Shown here: positions 8,138 through 15,830 of the stretch, one piece after another
How the letters are laid out: each line of letters opens with the position of its first letter
Numbering within the stretch: the stretch's first letter is position 1
NCBI RefSeq assembly: GCF_004310345.1
Contig: NZ_SISK01000001.1
Location: 496,001 to 560,000 of the forward strand
Source of the DNA: Paracoccus subflavus
GTDB taxonomy: Bacteria > Pseudomonadota > Alphaproteobacteria > Rhodobacterales > Rhodobacteraceae
DNA length: 64,000 nt
Reading direction: 5' to 3'
Made by a program: the position numbers and the translations under genes
Notes under the pieces: generated by a model
Told to the model about the DNA's origin: nothing
Databases searched by the model: none
What the model saw: only the letters and a program-made list of their open reading frames with translations

Positions 8138-9637
8138 ATGAAAGAGATTCACCACTGGATCGACGGCTCGGAATACAAGGGAGCCTCGGGCCGGTTCAGC
8201 GACGTCTTCAACCCCGCCACCGGCGAGGTCCAGGCGAAACTGTCGCTGGCCACCAAGGCCGAGATGGATCACGCCGTCGAACGCGCTGCTGAAGCCCAGG
8301 TCGCCTGGGGCGCCACCAACCCGCAGCGCCGCGCCCGCGTGATGATGGAGTTCGTTCGGCTCATCAACCGCGATATGGACACGCTGGCCGAGGCACTGTC
8401 GTCGGAACACGGAAAGACCTTTCCCGACGCCAAGGGCGACATCCAGCGCGGGCTGGAGGTGATCGAATTCTGCATCGGTGCCCCCCACCTGCTGAAGGGC
8501 GAATTCACCGACAGCGCCGGTCCCGGCATCGACATGTATTCCATGCGCCAGCCGCTGGGCGTGGTGGCGGGCATCACGCCCTTCAACTTTCCGGCCATGA
8601 TCCCGCTGTGGAAGATGGGCCCCGCGCTTGCCGCCGGGAACGCGATGATCCTCAAGCCGTCGGAACGCGACCCTTCGGTGCCGCTGATGCTGGCGCAACT
8701 GCTGCAAGAGGCCGGGCTGCCCGATGGCGTCCTGCAGGTCGTCAACGGCGACAAGGACAGCGTGGACGCGATCCTGGACAGCCCGGTCATCCAGGCCGTG
8801 GGCTTCGTCGGGTCCACCCCGATCGCGCAGTACATCTATGAACGCGCGGCGGCGACCGGCAAGCGCGCGCAATGCTTTGGCGGCGCCAAGAACCACATGA
8901 TCATCATGCCCGATGCCGATCTGGACCAGGCCGCCGACGCCCTGGTGGGCGCGGGCTACGGGGCTGCGGGCGAACGCTGCATGGCGATTTCCGTCGCGGT
9001 GCCGGTGGGCGACAAGACCGCCGACGCGCTGATCGAACGGCTGGTGCCGCGGATCGAAAAGCTGAAGGTCGGCCCCTGGACCGCCGGCAACGACGTGGAT
9101 TACGGCCCGGTCGTGACCAGGGCCGCCAAGGAAAACATCCTGCGGCTGGTGCAGTCGGGCATCGACCAGGGCGCCGAACTGGTCGTGGACGGTCGCGACT
9201 TCAACCTGCAAGGCTATGAGAACGGCTTCTTCGTCGGTCCGCACCTGTTCGACCGCGTGACTCCGGACATGGACATCTACAGAACCGAAATTTTCGGCCC
9301 GGTCCTGTCCACCGTCCGCGCCAAGTCCTATGAGGAGGCGATTGGCCTGGCGATGGATCACGAATACGGAAACGGCACCGCGATCTATACCCGCGACGGC
9401 GACACCGCCCGCGATTTCGCCAACCGCATCAACATCGGCATGGTGGGAATCAACGTGCCGATCCCCGTGCCGCTGGCCTATCACACCTTCGGCGGCTGGA
9501 AGAAATCCGGCTTCGGCGACCTGAACCAGCACGGCCCCGACGCTTTCCGGTTCTATACCCGGACCAAGACGGTCACGGCCCGTTGGCCGTCCGGCATCAA
9601 GGAAGGCGGCGAGTTCAACTTCCGCGCGATGGACTGA
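8138..9637 (+). CDS. mmsA: CoA-acylating methylmalonate-semialdehyde dehydrogenase
   Basis: The 499-residue protein belongs to the aldehyde dehydrogenase superfamily. The MmsA-type N-terminus is MKEIHHWIDGSEYKGASG. The cofactor region includes PLGVVAGITPFNFPAMIPLW, followed by FGGAKNHMIIMPDADLD and the catalytic cysteine near residue 281 in AAGERCMAIS. The enzyme converts methylmalonate semialdehyde, NAD and CoA to propionyl-CoA and CO2, the last step of valine degradation. The start at 8138 follows a GGAGG site. mmsB, an isobutyryl-CoA dehydrogenase-like gene and an HIBYL-CoA hydrolase lie about 2-5 kb downstream on the same strand, supporting the valine role. Confidence 0.95.
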   Translation: MKEIHHWIDGSEYKGASGRFSDVFNPATGEVQAKLSLATKAEMDHAVERAAEAQVAWGATNPQRRARVMMEFVRLINRDMDTLAEALSSEHGKTFPDAKGDIQRGLEVIEFCIGAPHLLKGEFTDSAGPGIDMYSMRQPLGVVAGITPFNFPAMIPLWKMGPALAAGNAMILKPSERDPSVPLMLAQLLQEAGLPDGVLQVVNGDKDSVDAILDSPVIQAVGFVGSTPIAQYIYERAAATGKRAQCFGGAKNHMIIMPDADLDQAADALVGAGYGAAGERCMAISVAVPVGDKTADALIERLVPRIEKLKVGPWTAGNDVDYGPVVTRAAKENILRLVQSGIDQGAELVVDGRDFNLQGYENGFFVGPHLFDRVTPDMDIYRTEIFGPVLSTVRAKSYEEAIGLAMDHEYGNGTAIYTRDGDTARDFANRINIGMVGINVPIPVPLAYHTFGGWKKSGFGDLNQHGPDAFRFYTRTKTVTARWPSGIKEGGEFNFRAMD

Positions 9638-9642
9638 CAGGC

Positions 9643-9668
9643 AAGGGCGGGGCAATCCCGCCCTTTTC
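9643..9668 (+). terminator. Intrinsic terminator after mmsA
   Basis: Stem AAGGGCGGG / CCCGCCCTTT with the loop GCAAT, followed by TTTTC. It starts 5 bases after the mmsA stop, so mmsA is probably transcribed separately from the genes that follow. Confidence 0.8.
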
Positions 9669-9799
9669 GCCTGCGACGGTCTGCAATCCGCGACCGCGGC
9701 CGGACAAATTGACCAAATAGACAGCTACCGCTTTTCAACAGATAGGATAGTTATGTCTGTGTTAGTTGGTTTCGGTGTAAGCGGTTGAAATTGTTGAGT

Positions 9800-9823
9800 G
9801 GCCCTGCCCTTTTTGGCAGGGCC
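9800..9823. other. Perfect 9-bp hairpin in the leader of the orphan gene at 9867
   Basis: GGCCCTGCC (9800-9808) pairs with GGCAGGGCC (9815-9823) around the loop CTTTTT. No T-run follows on either strand, so it is not a canonical terminator. It sits in a locally AT-rich spacer (9700-9866). It may be an RNA structure in the 5' leader. Confidence 0.4.
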
Positions 9824-9866
9824 GGTCGACTTGCTGCTGAACCGGGTTGTTCAGGGGCAAGTCACC

Positions 9867-10436
9867 ATGCGGACATTCTGCGCGCAAGACGATTCCTGCA
9901 TATATTTCTTTCCGGGGATGGGGTATCGCCCGGTCGCCCAGGCGATCCAGCGGGATCAATACGGCGACCATGCGGTGCTGATCGTCGGCGATGATTCCCC
10001 CCTGGAGGGCAAGGTGCCGCCGGGATGGATGATGACGGATCTCCCGGTCGAGCCCTATGCCCCGCTTGGCGGCCCATCCGTCCTGGCAGGCCTGACCCCG
10101 GCGACCCTGGCCGGCGGCGGCTTCGCCGTGCCCGCCATCGCTTCCTGGGGCGGCGGCGGCTCGGGCGGATCGGTCCTGCCCCGGTTTCCGGGCGTGCCCC
10201 CCGATACGGGCGGCCCCGGCAATCCGGGCCGCACCACGCCAAGGCCCGAGCTTCCGCCGATCGGAGGCGATTCGTCCGAGCCGCCGGTGATCGGCAACAC
10301 CTCGACCCAGCCGCCCGCGGGCCCCGACCTGCCCCCCCTTGCACCGGTTCCAGGACCAGAAGCGGGCGTGATGCTGATTTCGGCGCTTGTCGTCCTGACG
10401 CTGATGCAGGGCGCGTGGCGACGTCTGCACGGCTGA
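9867..10436 (+). CDS. Proline/glycine-rich protein with PEP/VPLPA-CTERM-like tail
   Basis: I do not recognise a family. From ATG 9867 (AGGGG site 8 bases upstream) the protein has 189 residues. A GTG at 9798 would add 23, but it overlaps a hairpin. About 20-60 is a mixed region, 65-90 is alanine/glycine-rich and hydrophobic, and 90-160 is proline/glycine-rich and probably disordered. The C-terminus reads VPGPEAG, then a hydrophobic helix (VMLISALVVLTLM) and a basic end (RRLHG). That motif-helix-arginine order resembles PEP-CTERM and VPLPA-CTERM exosortase signals. No clear signal peptide is seen, which weakens this reading. Confidence 0.6.
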   Translation: MRTFCAQDDSCIYFFPGMGYRPVAQAIQRDQYGDHAVLIVGDDSPLEGKVPPGWMMTDLPVEPYAPLGGPSVLAGLTPATLAGGGFAVPAIASWGGGGSGGSVLPRFPGVPPDTGGPGNPGRTTPRPELPPIGGDSSEPPVIGNTSTQPPAGPDLPPLAPVPGPEAGVMLISALVVLTLMQGAWRRLHG

Positions 10437-10500
10437 CGGCAAACGCCCCTTGCGGCCAGACGGCAAGCAGGCTTCCATGGCGCAAAGGCCGGAAGCAGAC

Positions 10501-11631
10501 ATGACCGAAGAACCGGATTTCACACTGGGGATCGAGGAGGAATATCTTCTGGTCGATCCCGACACCGGCGATCTGTCCCCCGCGCCGGACGGCATGATGG
10601 CGGCCTGCCGTTCGGCCCTGGGCGATCGTTTCAGTCCCGAGTTCCTGCGCTGCCAGGTCGAGGTCGGCACCCCCGTATCCCCCACCATCGCCGAGGCGCG
10701 CGGCCATCTGGCCGACCTGCGCCGGACGGTGGCGCGGATCGCCGGCGATTACGGCCTTGCGCCGATCTCGGCGTCCTGCCACCCCTTTGCCGACTGGCGC
10801 GACCAGCATCACACCGACAAGGACCGTTACCACCAGTTGTCGCGCGACATGGCCGCAGTGTCGCGGCGGATGCTGATCTGCGGAATGCACGTTCATGTCG
10901 GCATCCCCGACCGGGCGATGCGCATCGACCTGATGAATCAGCTGACCTATTTTCTGCCGCATCTGCTGGCGCTGTCGGCCTCCAGCCCGTTCTGGCTGGG
11001 CGGCGACACCGGGCTTGCATCCTATCGCACCACGGTTTTCGCCGGAATGCCCCGCACCGGCCTGCCCCCGCATTTCGCAAGCTGGGAGGATTTCGAGCGA
11101 CCGTTGCAGGTTCTGGCCGACCTGGACGTGGTCGAGGATGGCAGCAAGATCTGGTGGGATCTGCGGCCGTCGCATGGCTTTCCGACGCTGGAGACGCGCG
11201 TCTGCGACGCCTCGCCCCGCCTGGCCGACACGATCACGCTGGCGGCCCTGATCCAGGCGACCTGCCGGATGCTGTGGCGCCTGTCGCGCCAGAACCAGCG
11301 ATGGCGGCAGTATGATACCCTACTGATCGGGGAAAACCGCTGGCGGGCCGCACGATATGGCATGGCCGAGGGCATCATCGACTTTGGCGCCCGCCGGATC
11401 ATCCCCTTCGGCCAGGCGATCGAGGACTGGCTGGCGCTGATCGCCCCCGACGCCAACCGCCTGGGCAGCCAGCCCCATGTGGCCCAGGCGCGCGAGATGG
11501 TCCAGGGCGGCGGATCGGCCGCCCGCCAGCGCGTCGTTCTGGCCCGCGCCATCGCCGCAGGCGCAACCCGGCCCGAGGCCCTGCGCGAGGTGGTCCGTAG
11601 CCTGGTCCAGGAATTCCGGGAGGGGTTGTGA
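10501..11631 (+). CDS. YbdK-family carboxylate-amine ligase (glutamate-cysteine ligase 2 type)
   Basis: The 376-residue protein matches the GCS2/YbdK family. The N-terminus is FTLGIEEEYLLVDPDTGDLS, followed by QVEVGTPVSPT, CGMHVHVGIPD and later ETRVCDASPRLADT. Family members are ATP-grasp-like ligases with weak glutamate-cysteine ligase activity, and the true substrate is usually unknown. I chose ATG 10501, which has a GGAAG site; upstream starts at 10477 and 10450 are possible. It sits between mmsA and the other valine genes, but nothing in the sequence ties it to valine breakdown. Confidence 0.85.
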   Translation: MTEEPDFTLGIEEEYLLVDPDTGDLSPAPDGMMAACRSALGDRFSPEFLRCQVEVGTPVSPTIAEARGHLADLRRTVARIAGDYGLAPISASCHPFADWRDQHHTDKDRYHQLSRDMAAVSRRMLICGMHVHVGIPDRAMRIDLMNQLTYFLPHLLALSASSPFWLGGDTGLASYRTTVFAGMPRTGLPPHFASWEDFERPLQVLADLDVVEDGSKIWWDLRPSHGFPTLETRVCDASPRLADTITLAALIQATCRMLWRLSRQNQRWRQYDTLLIGENRWRAARYGMAEGIIDFGARRIIPFGQAIEDWLALIAPDANRLGSQPHVAQAREMVQGGGSAARQRVVLARAIAAGATRPEALREVVRSLVQEFREGL

Positions 11632-11664
11632 TGACTTGCCAGAAGGCGGCATTCCGGGTTCAAA

Positions 11665-11678
11665 TGAACAATCGTTCA
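11665..11678. promoter_or_regulatory. TGAAC-N4-GTTCA palindrome, possible TetR-type operator
   Basis: A perfect palindrome TGAACAATCGTTCA lies 27 bases before the acyl-CoA dehydrogenase start. TetR-family regulators of acyl-CoA degradation often bind such TGAAC..GTTCA sites. No TetR gene is present in the window. Confidence 0.4.
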
Positions 11679-11704
11679 ATTCATCGTCCAGAGGAGGGTC
11701 GGGC

Positions 11705-12850
11705 ATGGATTTCGCACTGACCGATGAACAGGCGGCCATCTTCGACATGGCGCGCGATTTCGGCCGGACGCGCATCGCCCCCCATGCCCGCGACTGGGAG
11801 GATGCAGGCACGATCCCCCGCGAACTGTGGGCCGATGCGGCCGAACTGGGCCTGGGCGGGATGTATGTATCCGAGGATTACGGCGGCACCGGCCTGTCGC
11901 GGCTGGATGGCACCCTGGTGTTCGAGGCCCTGGCGATGGCCTGCCCGTCCGTCGCGGCCTTTCTGTCGATCCACAACATGTGCGGCGGCATGATCGACAG
12001 GTTCGGGTCTGACGCCTTGAAAGACCGCTGGCTGCCCGGCCTGTGCAGGATGGAAACGATCTTTTCCTATTGCCTGACCGAACCGGGCAGCGGGTCGGAT
12101 GCCGCCGCCCTGCGCACCCGCGCGGATCGGACCGGCGAGGGCTGGCGGCTGAACGGGACCAAGGCCTTCATCTCGGGCGGGGGGTATTCCGACGCCTATG
12201 TCGCCATGGTCCGCACCGGCGGCGACGGGCCGCGCGGCATCAGCGCGATGGTCGTGCCGGACGGCGCCCCCGGCCTGTCCTTTGGGGTGCCGGAACACAA
12301 GATGGGCTGGCGCGCCCAGCCTACCGCGCAGGTCCAGTTCGACGACTGCGAGGTGCCCGCCGACAACCTGCTGGGCGAGGAAGGGCGCGGCTTTGCCTAT
12401 GCCATGGCGGGGCTTGACGGGGGGCGGCTGAACATCGCCGCGACCGCATTGGGCGGCGCGCAGGCGGCGTTGGACGCCACGCTGGTCTATATGGGCGAAC
12501 GCCGCGCCTTTGGCCAGAACCTCGACCAGTTCCAGGCCTTGCAATTCCGGCTGGCCGACATGGAAACCGCGTTGCAATCAGCCCGCATCCTGCTGCGCCA
12601 GGCGGCATGGAAGCTGGACACCGGGGCGCCGGATGCCACCCGGTTCTGCGCCATGGCCAAGCTGCACGTGACCGACCGCGCCTTTGACGTGGCGAACGGC
12701 TGCCTGCAACTGCATGGCGGATACGGCTATTTGGCCGACTACGGGATCGAGAAGATCGTGCGCGACCTGCGCGTCCATCAGATCCTGGAAGGCACAAACG
12801 AGATCATGCGCCTGATCGTCGCGCGGGCGATGCTGGCCGAACGGGGGTAA
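11705..12850 (+). CDS. Acyl-CoA dehydrogenase, probably isobutyryl-CoA dehydrogenase
   Basis: The 381-residue flavoprotein starts at ATG 11705, with a GAGGAGGG site upstream. It follows the ACAD plan. The FAD/substrate segment FSYCLTEPGSGSDAAALRTR is near residue 120. The C-terminal region has QLHGGYGYLADYGIEKIVRD, and QILEGTNEIMRLIVAR follows near the end. The downstream genes encode 3-hydroxyisobutyryl-CoA hydrolase and mmsB. That context points to oxidation of isobutyryl-CoA to methacrylyl-CoA in valine catabolism. Another short branched-chain acyl-CoA cannot be excluded. A TGAAC..GTTCA palindrome precedes it. Confidence 0.9.
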   Translation: MDFALTDEQAAIFDMARDFGRTRIAPHARDWEDAGTIPRELWADAAELGLGGMYVSEDYGGTGLSRLDGTLVFEALAMACPSVAAFLSIHNMCGGMIDRFGSDALKDRWLPGLCRMETIFSYCLTEPGSGSDAAALRTRADRTGEGWRLNGTKAFISGGGYSDAYVAMVRTGGDGPRGISAMVVPDGAPGLSFGVPEHKMGWRAQPTAQVQFDDCEVPADNLLGEEGRGFAYAMAGLDGGRLNIAATALGGAQAALDATLVYMGERRAFGQNLDQFQALQFRLADMETALQSARILLRQAAWKLDTGAPDATRFCAMAKLHVTDRAFDVANGCLQLHGGYGYLADYGIEKIVRDLRVHQILEGTNEIMRLIVARAMLAERG

Positions 12851-12871
12851 CATGCTGACCGAAGGGACAAG

Positions 12872-13879
12872 ATGGCAGACCTGAACATCCGCAAGGCGGG
12901 CCGCGCCGGGCGCATCACCTTTACCCGGCCCCAGGCGCTGAACGCGCTGACGCATGACATGGCCCTGTCGATCCATCGCGCGCTGAACGGCTGGCGCGAC
13001 GATCCCGATGTGGCCTTGGTCGTCATCGACGCCGAAGGCGAGCGGGCCTTTTGCGCGGGCGGCGACATCGCGGCGATCTATCGCGCCGCGCTGGCCGGCG
13101 ATCATGCCGTCGGGCAACGATTCTTTGCCGACGAGTACCGCATGAACGCGGCCATCGCCGATTATCCGAAACCCGTCACGGCCTTCATGGGCGGCTATGT
13201 CATGGGCGGGGGCGTGGGCGTGGGCGGCCATGCCAGCCACCGCATCGTCGGCGACACGACGCAGATCGCCATGCCCGAATCCGGGATCGGCCTGATCCCC
13301 GACGTGGGCGGAACCTGGCTTTTGTCCCGCGCACCGGGGCATATCGGCGAATACCTGGCCCTGACGGGCGCGCGGATGCGGGCGGGCGATGCGATCCTTG
13401 CGGGCTTTGCCGACATCTACCTGCCCGAGGATCGCTGGCCCGGCCTGATCGCCGGGCTTGAGGAAACGGGCGACACCTCCCTGATCCGGGGCGAGGCCCC
13501 GGCACCCGCGCCTCTCAGGGACCGCGACCTGTCCGCCTTTGCGGGGGCCGACCTTGCCGCCGTGATCGACGCCCTGACCGAGGATGGCGACGCCCGGACC
13601 ATCAATGTGCTGTGGGGCAATTCCCCCCTGTCGATGGAAGCGGGGCTTATCATGGTTCGCGCCGCGCGGAACGACCGGCGGATGCAGCACTCGCTGGCCC
13701 GCGAATACCGGTTTACCCATCGCGCGACGCAGCACAGCGACTTTCTGGAAGGCGTGCGTGCCCAGATCATCGACAAGGACCGACGCCCGCAATGGAAGGC
13801 CGATGCCGGCCCCGGCCATGTGGCGGCCATGCTGGCGCCGCTGGGGCCGGACGAACTGACATGGGAGGATCGGACATGA
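12872..13879 (+). CDS. 3-hydroxyisobutyryl-CoA hydrolase (enoyl-CoA hydratase/isomerase family)
   Basis: The 335-residue protein has a crotonase fold. The oxyanion-hole region ERAFCAGGDIAAIYRAAL is near residue 57-72, and the second half shows FMGGYVMGGGVGVGGHASHR and AMPESGIGLIPDVGG. The longer C-terminus (about 200-335), with AREYRFTHRATQHSDFLEGV, is typical of HIBYL-CoA hydrolase rather than a plain hydratase. It releases 3-hydroxyisobutyrate from its CoA ester, feeding mmsB, whose ATG overlaps its stop (ATGA). No separate methacrylyl-CoA hydratase gene is in the cluster. Confidence 0.88.
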   Translation: MADLNIRKAGRAGRITFTRPQALNALTHDMALSIHRALNGWRDDPDVALVVIDAEGERAFCAGGDIAAIYRAALAGDHAVGQRFFADEYRMNAAIADYPKPVTAFMGGYVMGGGVGVGGHASHRIVGDTTQIAMPESGIGLIPDVGGTWLLSRAPGHIGEYLALTGARMRAGDAILAGFADIYLPEDRWPGLIAGLEETGDTSLIRGEAPAPAPLRDRDLSAFAGADLAAVIDALTEDGDARTINVLWGNSPLSMEAGLIMVRAARNDRRMQHSLAREYRFTHRATQHSDFLEGVRAQIIDKDRRPQWKADAGPGHVAAMLAPLGPDELTWEDRT

Positions 13880-14760
13880 GGGTCGCGTTCATCGGACTGG
13901 GCAACATGGGCGCGCCCATGGCCCGCAATCTGCATGAGGCCGGACACCCGGTCACGGGCTTTGACACCGCCGCCCGCCCCGAGGGGCTGGCCCTGGCCGA
14001 CAGCGCCGCCGCCGCCGTGGCGGATGCCGATGCGGTCATCACCATGCTGCCCAACGGGGACATCCTGCGCGCCGTGGCCGGTCAGGTCATCCCCGCGATG
14101 AAGCCGGGCGCGGTTCTGTGCGATTGTTCCACCGTCGATGTGGACAGCGCCCGCGCGGTGGCCGACCAGGCGCGGGCAGCGGGGCTGGAGGCCCTGGACG
14201 CCCCGGTTTCGGGCGGGATCGGCGGGGCGCAGGCGGGCACGCTGACCTTTATGGTCGGTGGTTCGGATCAGGCCTTTGCGACCATGCGGCCGCTGTTCGA
14301 CATCATGGGCCAGAAGGCCGTCCATTGCGGCGACAGTGGCGCGGGGCAGGCGGCCAAGATCTGCAACAACATGATCCTGGGGGTCACCATGATCGCCACA
14401 TGCGAGGCGTTTGCCCTGGCCGATCGTCTTGGCCTCGACCGGCAAAAGATGTTCGACGTGGTGTCCACCTCGTCAGGGTCGAGCTGGTCCCTGAACAGCT
14501 ATTGTCCCGCGCCGGGGATAGGGCCGAAATCGCCCGCCGACAACGGCTATCGCCCCGGTTTCGCCGCCGAGCTGATGCTCAAGGATCTGGATCTGTCGCA
14601 GACCGCCGCCGCAGCCGTGGCGGCCGAGACGCCCATGGGCAATCTGGCCCAGCGCCTTTACCGGCAGTTCGTGGATCACGAAAACGGCCGGGGACGCGAC
14701 TTTTCGGCAATACTGACACGTTTCGTTGAAAAAGACCCCGAGAACGGCGGAACTGCCTGA
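13876..14760 (+). CDS. mmsB: 3-hydroxyisobutyrate dehydrogenase
   Basis: The 294-residue protein oxidises 3-hydroxyisobutyrate to methylmalonate semialdehyde with NAD. The N-terminal Rossmann motif is MRVAFIGLGNMGAPMARNL. The substrate-binding segment DAPVSGGIGGAQAGTLTFMV is near 117-136. The catalytic lysine region is GAGQAAKICNNMILG (about 158-172), and YRPGFAAELMLKDLDLS is near the end. It starts in an ATGA overlap with the hydrolase gene. Its product is the substrate of MmsA encoded at 8138. Confidence 0.95.
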   Translation: MRVAFIGLGNMGAPMARNLHEAGHPVTGFDTAARPEGLALADSAAAAVADADAVITMLPNGDILRAVAGQVIPAMKPGAVLCDCSTVDVDSARAVADQARAAGLEALDAPVSGGIGGAQAGTLTFMVGGSDQAFATMRPLFDIMGQKAVHCGDSGAGQAAKICNNMILGVTMIATCEAFALADRLGLDRQKMFDVVSTSSGSSWSLNSYCPAPGIGPKSPADNGYRPGFAAELMLKDLDLSQTAAAAVAAETPMGNLAQRLYRQFVDHENGRGRDFSAILTRFVEKDPENGGTA

Positions 14761-14830
14761 TCGAGGGGGAACCCGCACGGCCCGCCGCATGTTGGTTTTT
14801 CGCACAGGAAGAGAGCTGCAAGAGCCTGCC

Positions 14831-15142
14831 ATGATCCCGAAACCCGCCATGATCGCGACCGCTGTTGCCGGGGTCATCGCTGTTGCGCTGACCGCCAGCT
14901 TTGGCCTTCAGGCGCAGGGAACGCCGGCCACGCCCCCCCGGATCGAGGCGCCCCGGCTGATGCCCGGAGATGTGCTCCGGGCCGATCAGGTCCGTATCAT
15001 CGAGAACCCCGGCCAATACGGTCTTGGGTCGGGCGTGCGCGGCAGCCGCTATGCCATTGCCGAAGGTCACCTGATCCGCATCGGCCCCAAGAGCCTGCGG
15101 GTCCAGTCGGTCATCCGCACCAAGGTCAGGCCGGTGGACTGA
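14831..15142 (+). CDS. Small predicted secreted protein
   Basis: The 103-residue protein has an N-terminal hydrophobic segment (AMIATAVAGVIAVALTASFG) ending near ALTASFGLQAQG, which looks like a signal peptide. The rest is soluble, with MPGDVLRADQVRIIENPGQYG, then GSRYAIAEGHLIRIG and LRVQSVIRTKV. Similar short periplasmic proteins with a D-x-I-x-NPGxYGL segment are common in Rhodobacteraceae, but I know of no assigned function. It follows mmsB after about 70 bases and precedes tRNA-Gly. Confidence 0.7.
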   Translation: MIPKPAMIATAVAGVIAVALTASFGLQAQGTPATPPRIEAPRLMPGDVLRADQVRIIENPGQYGLGSGVRGSRYAIAEGHLIRIGPKSLRVQSVIRTKVRPVD

Positions 15143-15154
15143 TCGGAAAAGGGT

Positions 15155-15228
15155 TGGAGCGGGTGATGGGAATCGAACCCACGTATTCAGCTTGGAAGGC
15201 TGCTGCTCTACCATTGAGCTACACCCGC
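15155..15228 (-). tRNA. tRNA-Gly (anticodon TCC)
   Basis: The 74-base minus-strand gene forms a full cloverleaf and includes an encoded 3' CCA. The acceptor stem GCGGGTG pairs with CACCCGC. The D arm is GCTCAATGGTAGAGC. The anticodon loop CTTCCAA sits between CAGC and GCTG and gives TCC, reading GGA and GGG glycine codons. The T arm contains GTGGGTTCGATTCCCAT. Confidence 0.97.
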
Positions 15229-15268
15229 ATGGGGACGATATAGGCGAGGCAGCCAGCAGGCGCAACCG

Positions 15269-15721
15269 TCAACGGCGCGCCTGAAAAAACCCTTGCAGGA
15301 TCGCGCGGGCATCGTCCGCAGCAATCCCGCCATAGACATCGGGACGATGATGGCACTGGGGATGGTCGAAAACCCGCGCGCCGTGGTCCACTCCGCCCAT
15401 CCGGGGGTCGCTTGCCCCATAATACAGCCGCCCGATCCGCGCGGCCGAAATGGCCGCGGCGCACATCGGGCAGGGCTCCAGCGTCACCCACAGGTCATGG
15501 CCCGGCAGGCGTTCGGACCCTGCGGCGCGACAGGCGGTCCGGATCGCCAATACTTCGGCATGGGCCGTCGGGTCCGATAATTCGCGCGTGCGGTTGCCGG
15601 CTGCCGCCACGACCCGGCCCGCCGGGTCCACGACCACCGCCCCCACCGGCACCTCACCCCGCAGGGCGGCGGCCCTTGCCTGGTCCAGGGCCAGCGCCAT
15701 ATGAGAAACGAAAGGGCTCAT
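15269..15721 (-). CDS. tadA: tRNA-specific adenosine deaminase
   Basis: This enzyme deaminates A34 to inosine in tRNA-Arg(ACG). From ATG 15721 it has 150 residues, normal for TadA; ATG 15700 (MALALDQARAAALRG) is an alternative. The zinc and catalytic residues are HAE at 54-56 and PCPMC with Cys84 and Cys87. The segment GRLYYGASDPRMGGVDHGAR is also typical. It is divergent from the pseudouridine synthase gene at 15831. Confidence 0.93.
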   Translation of the reverse strand: MSPFVSHMALALDQARAAALRGEVPVGAVVVDPAGRVVAAAGNRTRELSDPTAHAEVLAIRTACRAAGSERLPGHDLWVTLEPCPMCAAAISAARIGRLYYGASDPRMGGVDHGARVFDHPQCHHRPDVYGGIAADDARAILQGFFQARR

Positions 15722-15830
15722 GCGCCGGTTGTCGCAGGGGCCTTGCCGGCACGCAAGCCGCCCTTTCCACGCTCCCGCGCATCCGCTAGAAGCGCGGTCT
15801 TGCCACCGCAGCGATGCGCAGGAGATCGTC

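Noticed and set aside
9753-9788. 12-codon leader peptide before the orphan gene
   Set aside because: It is too short, has no clear ribosome site and no attenuation structure linked to it.
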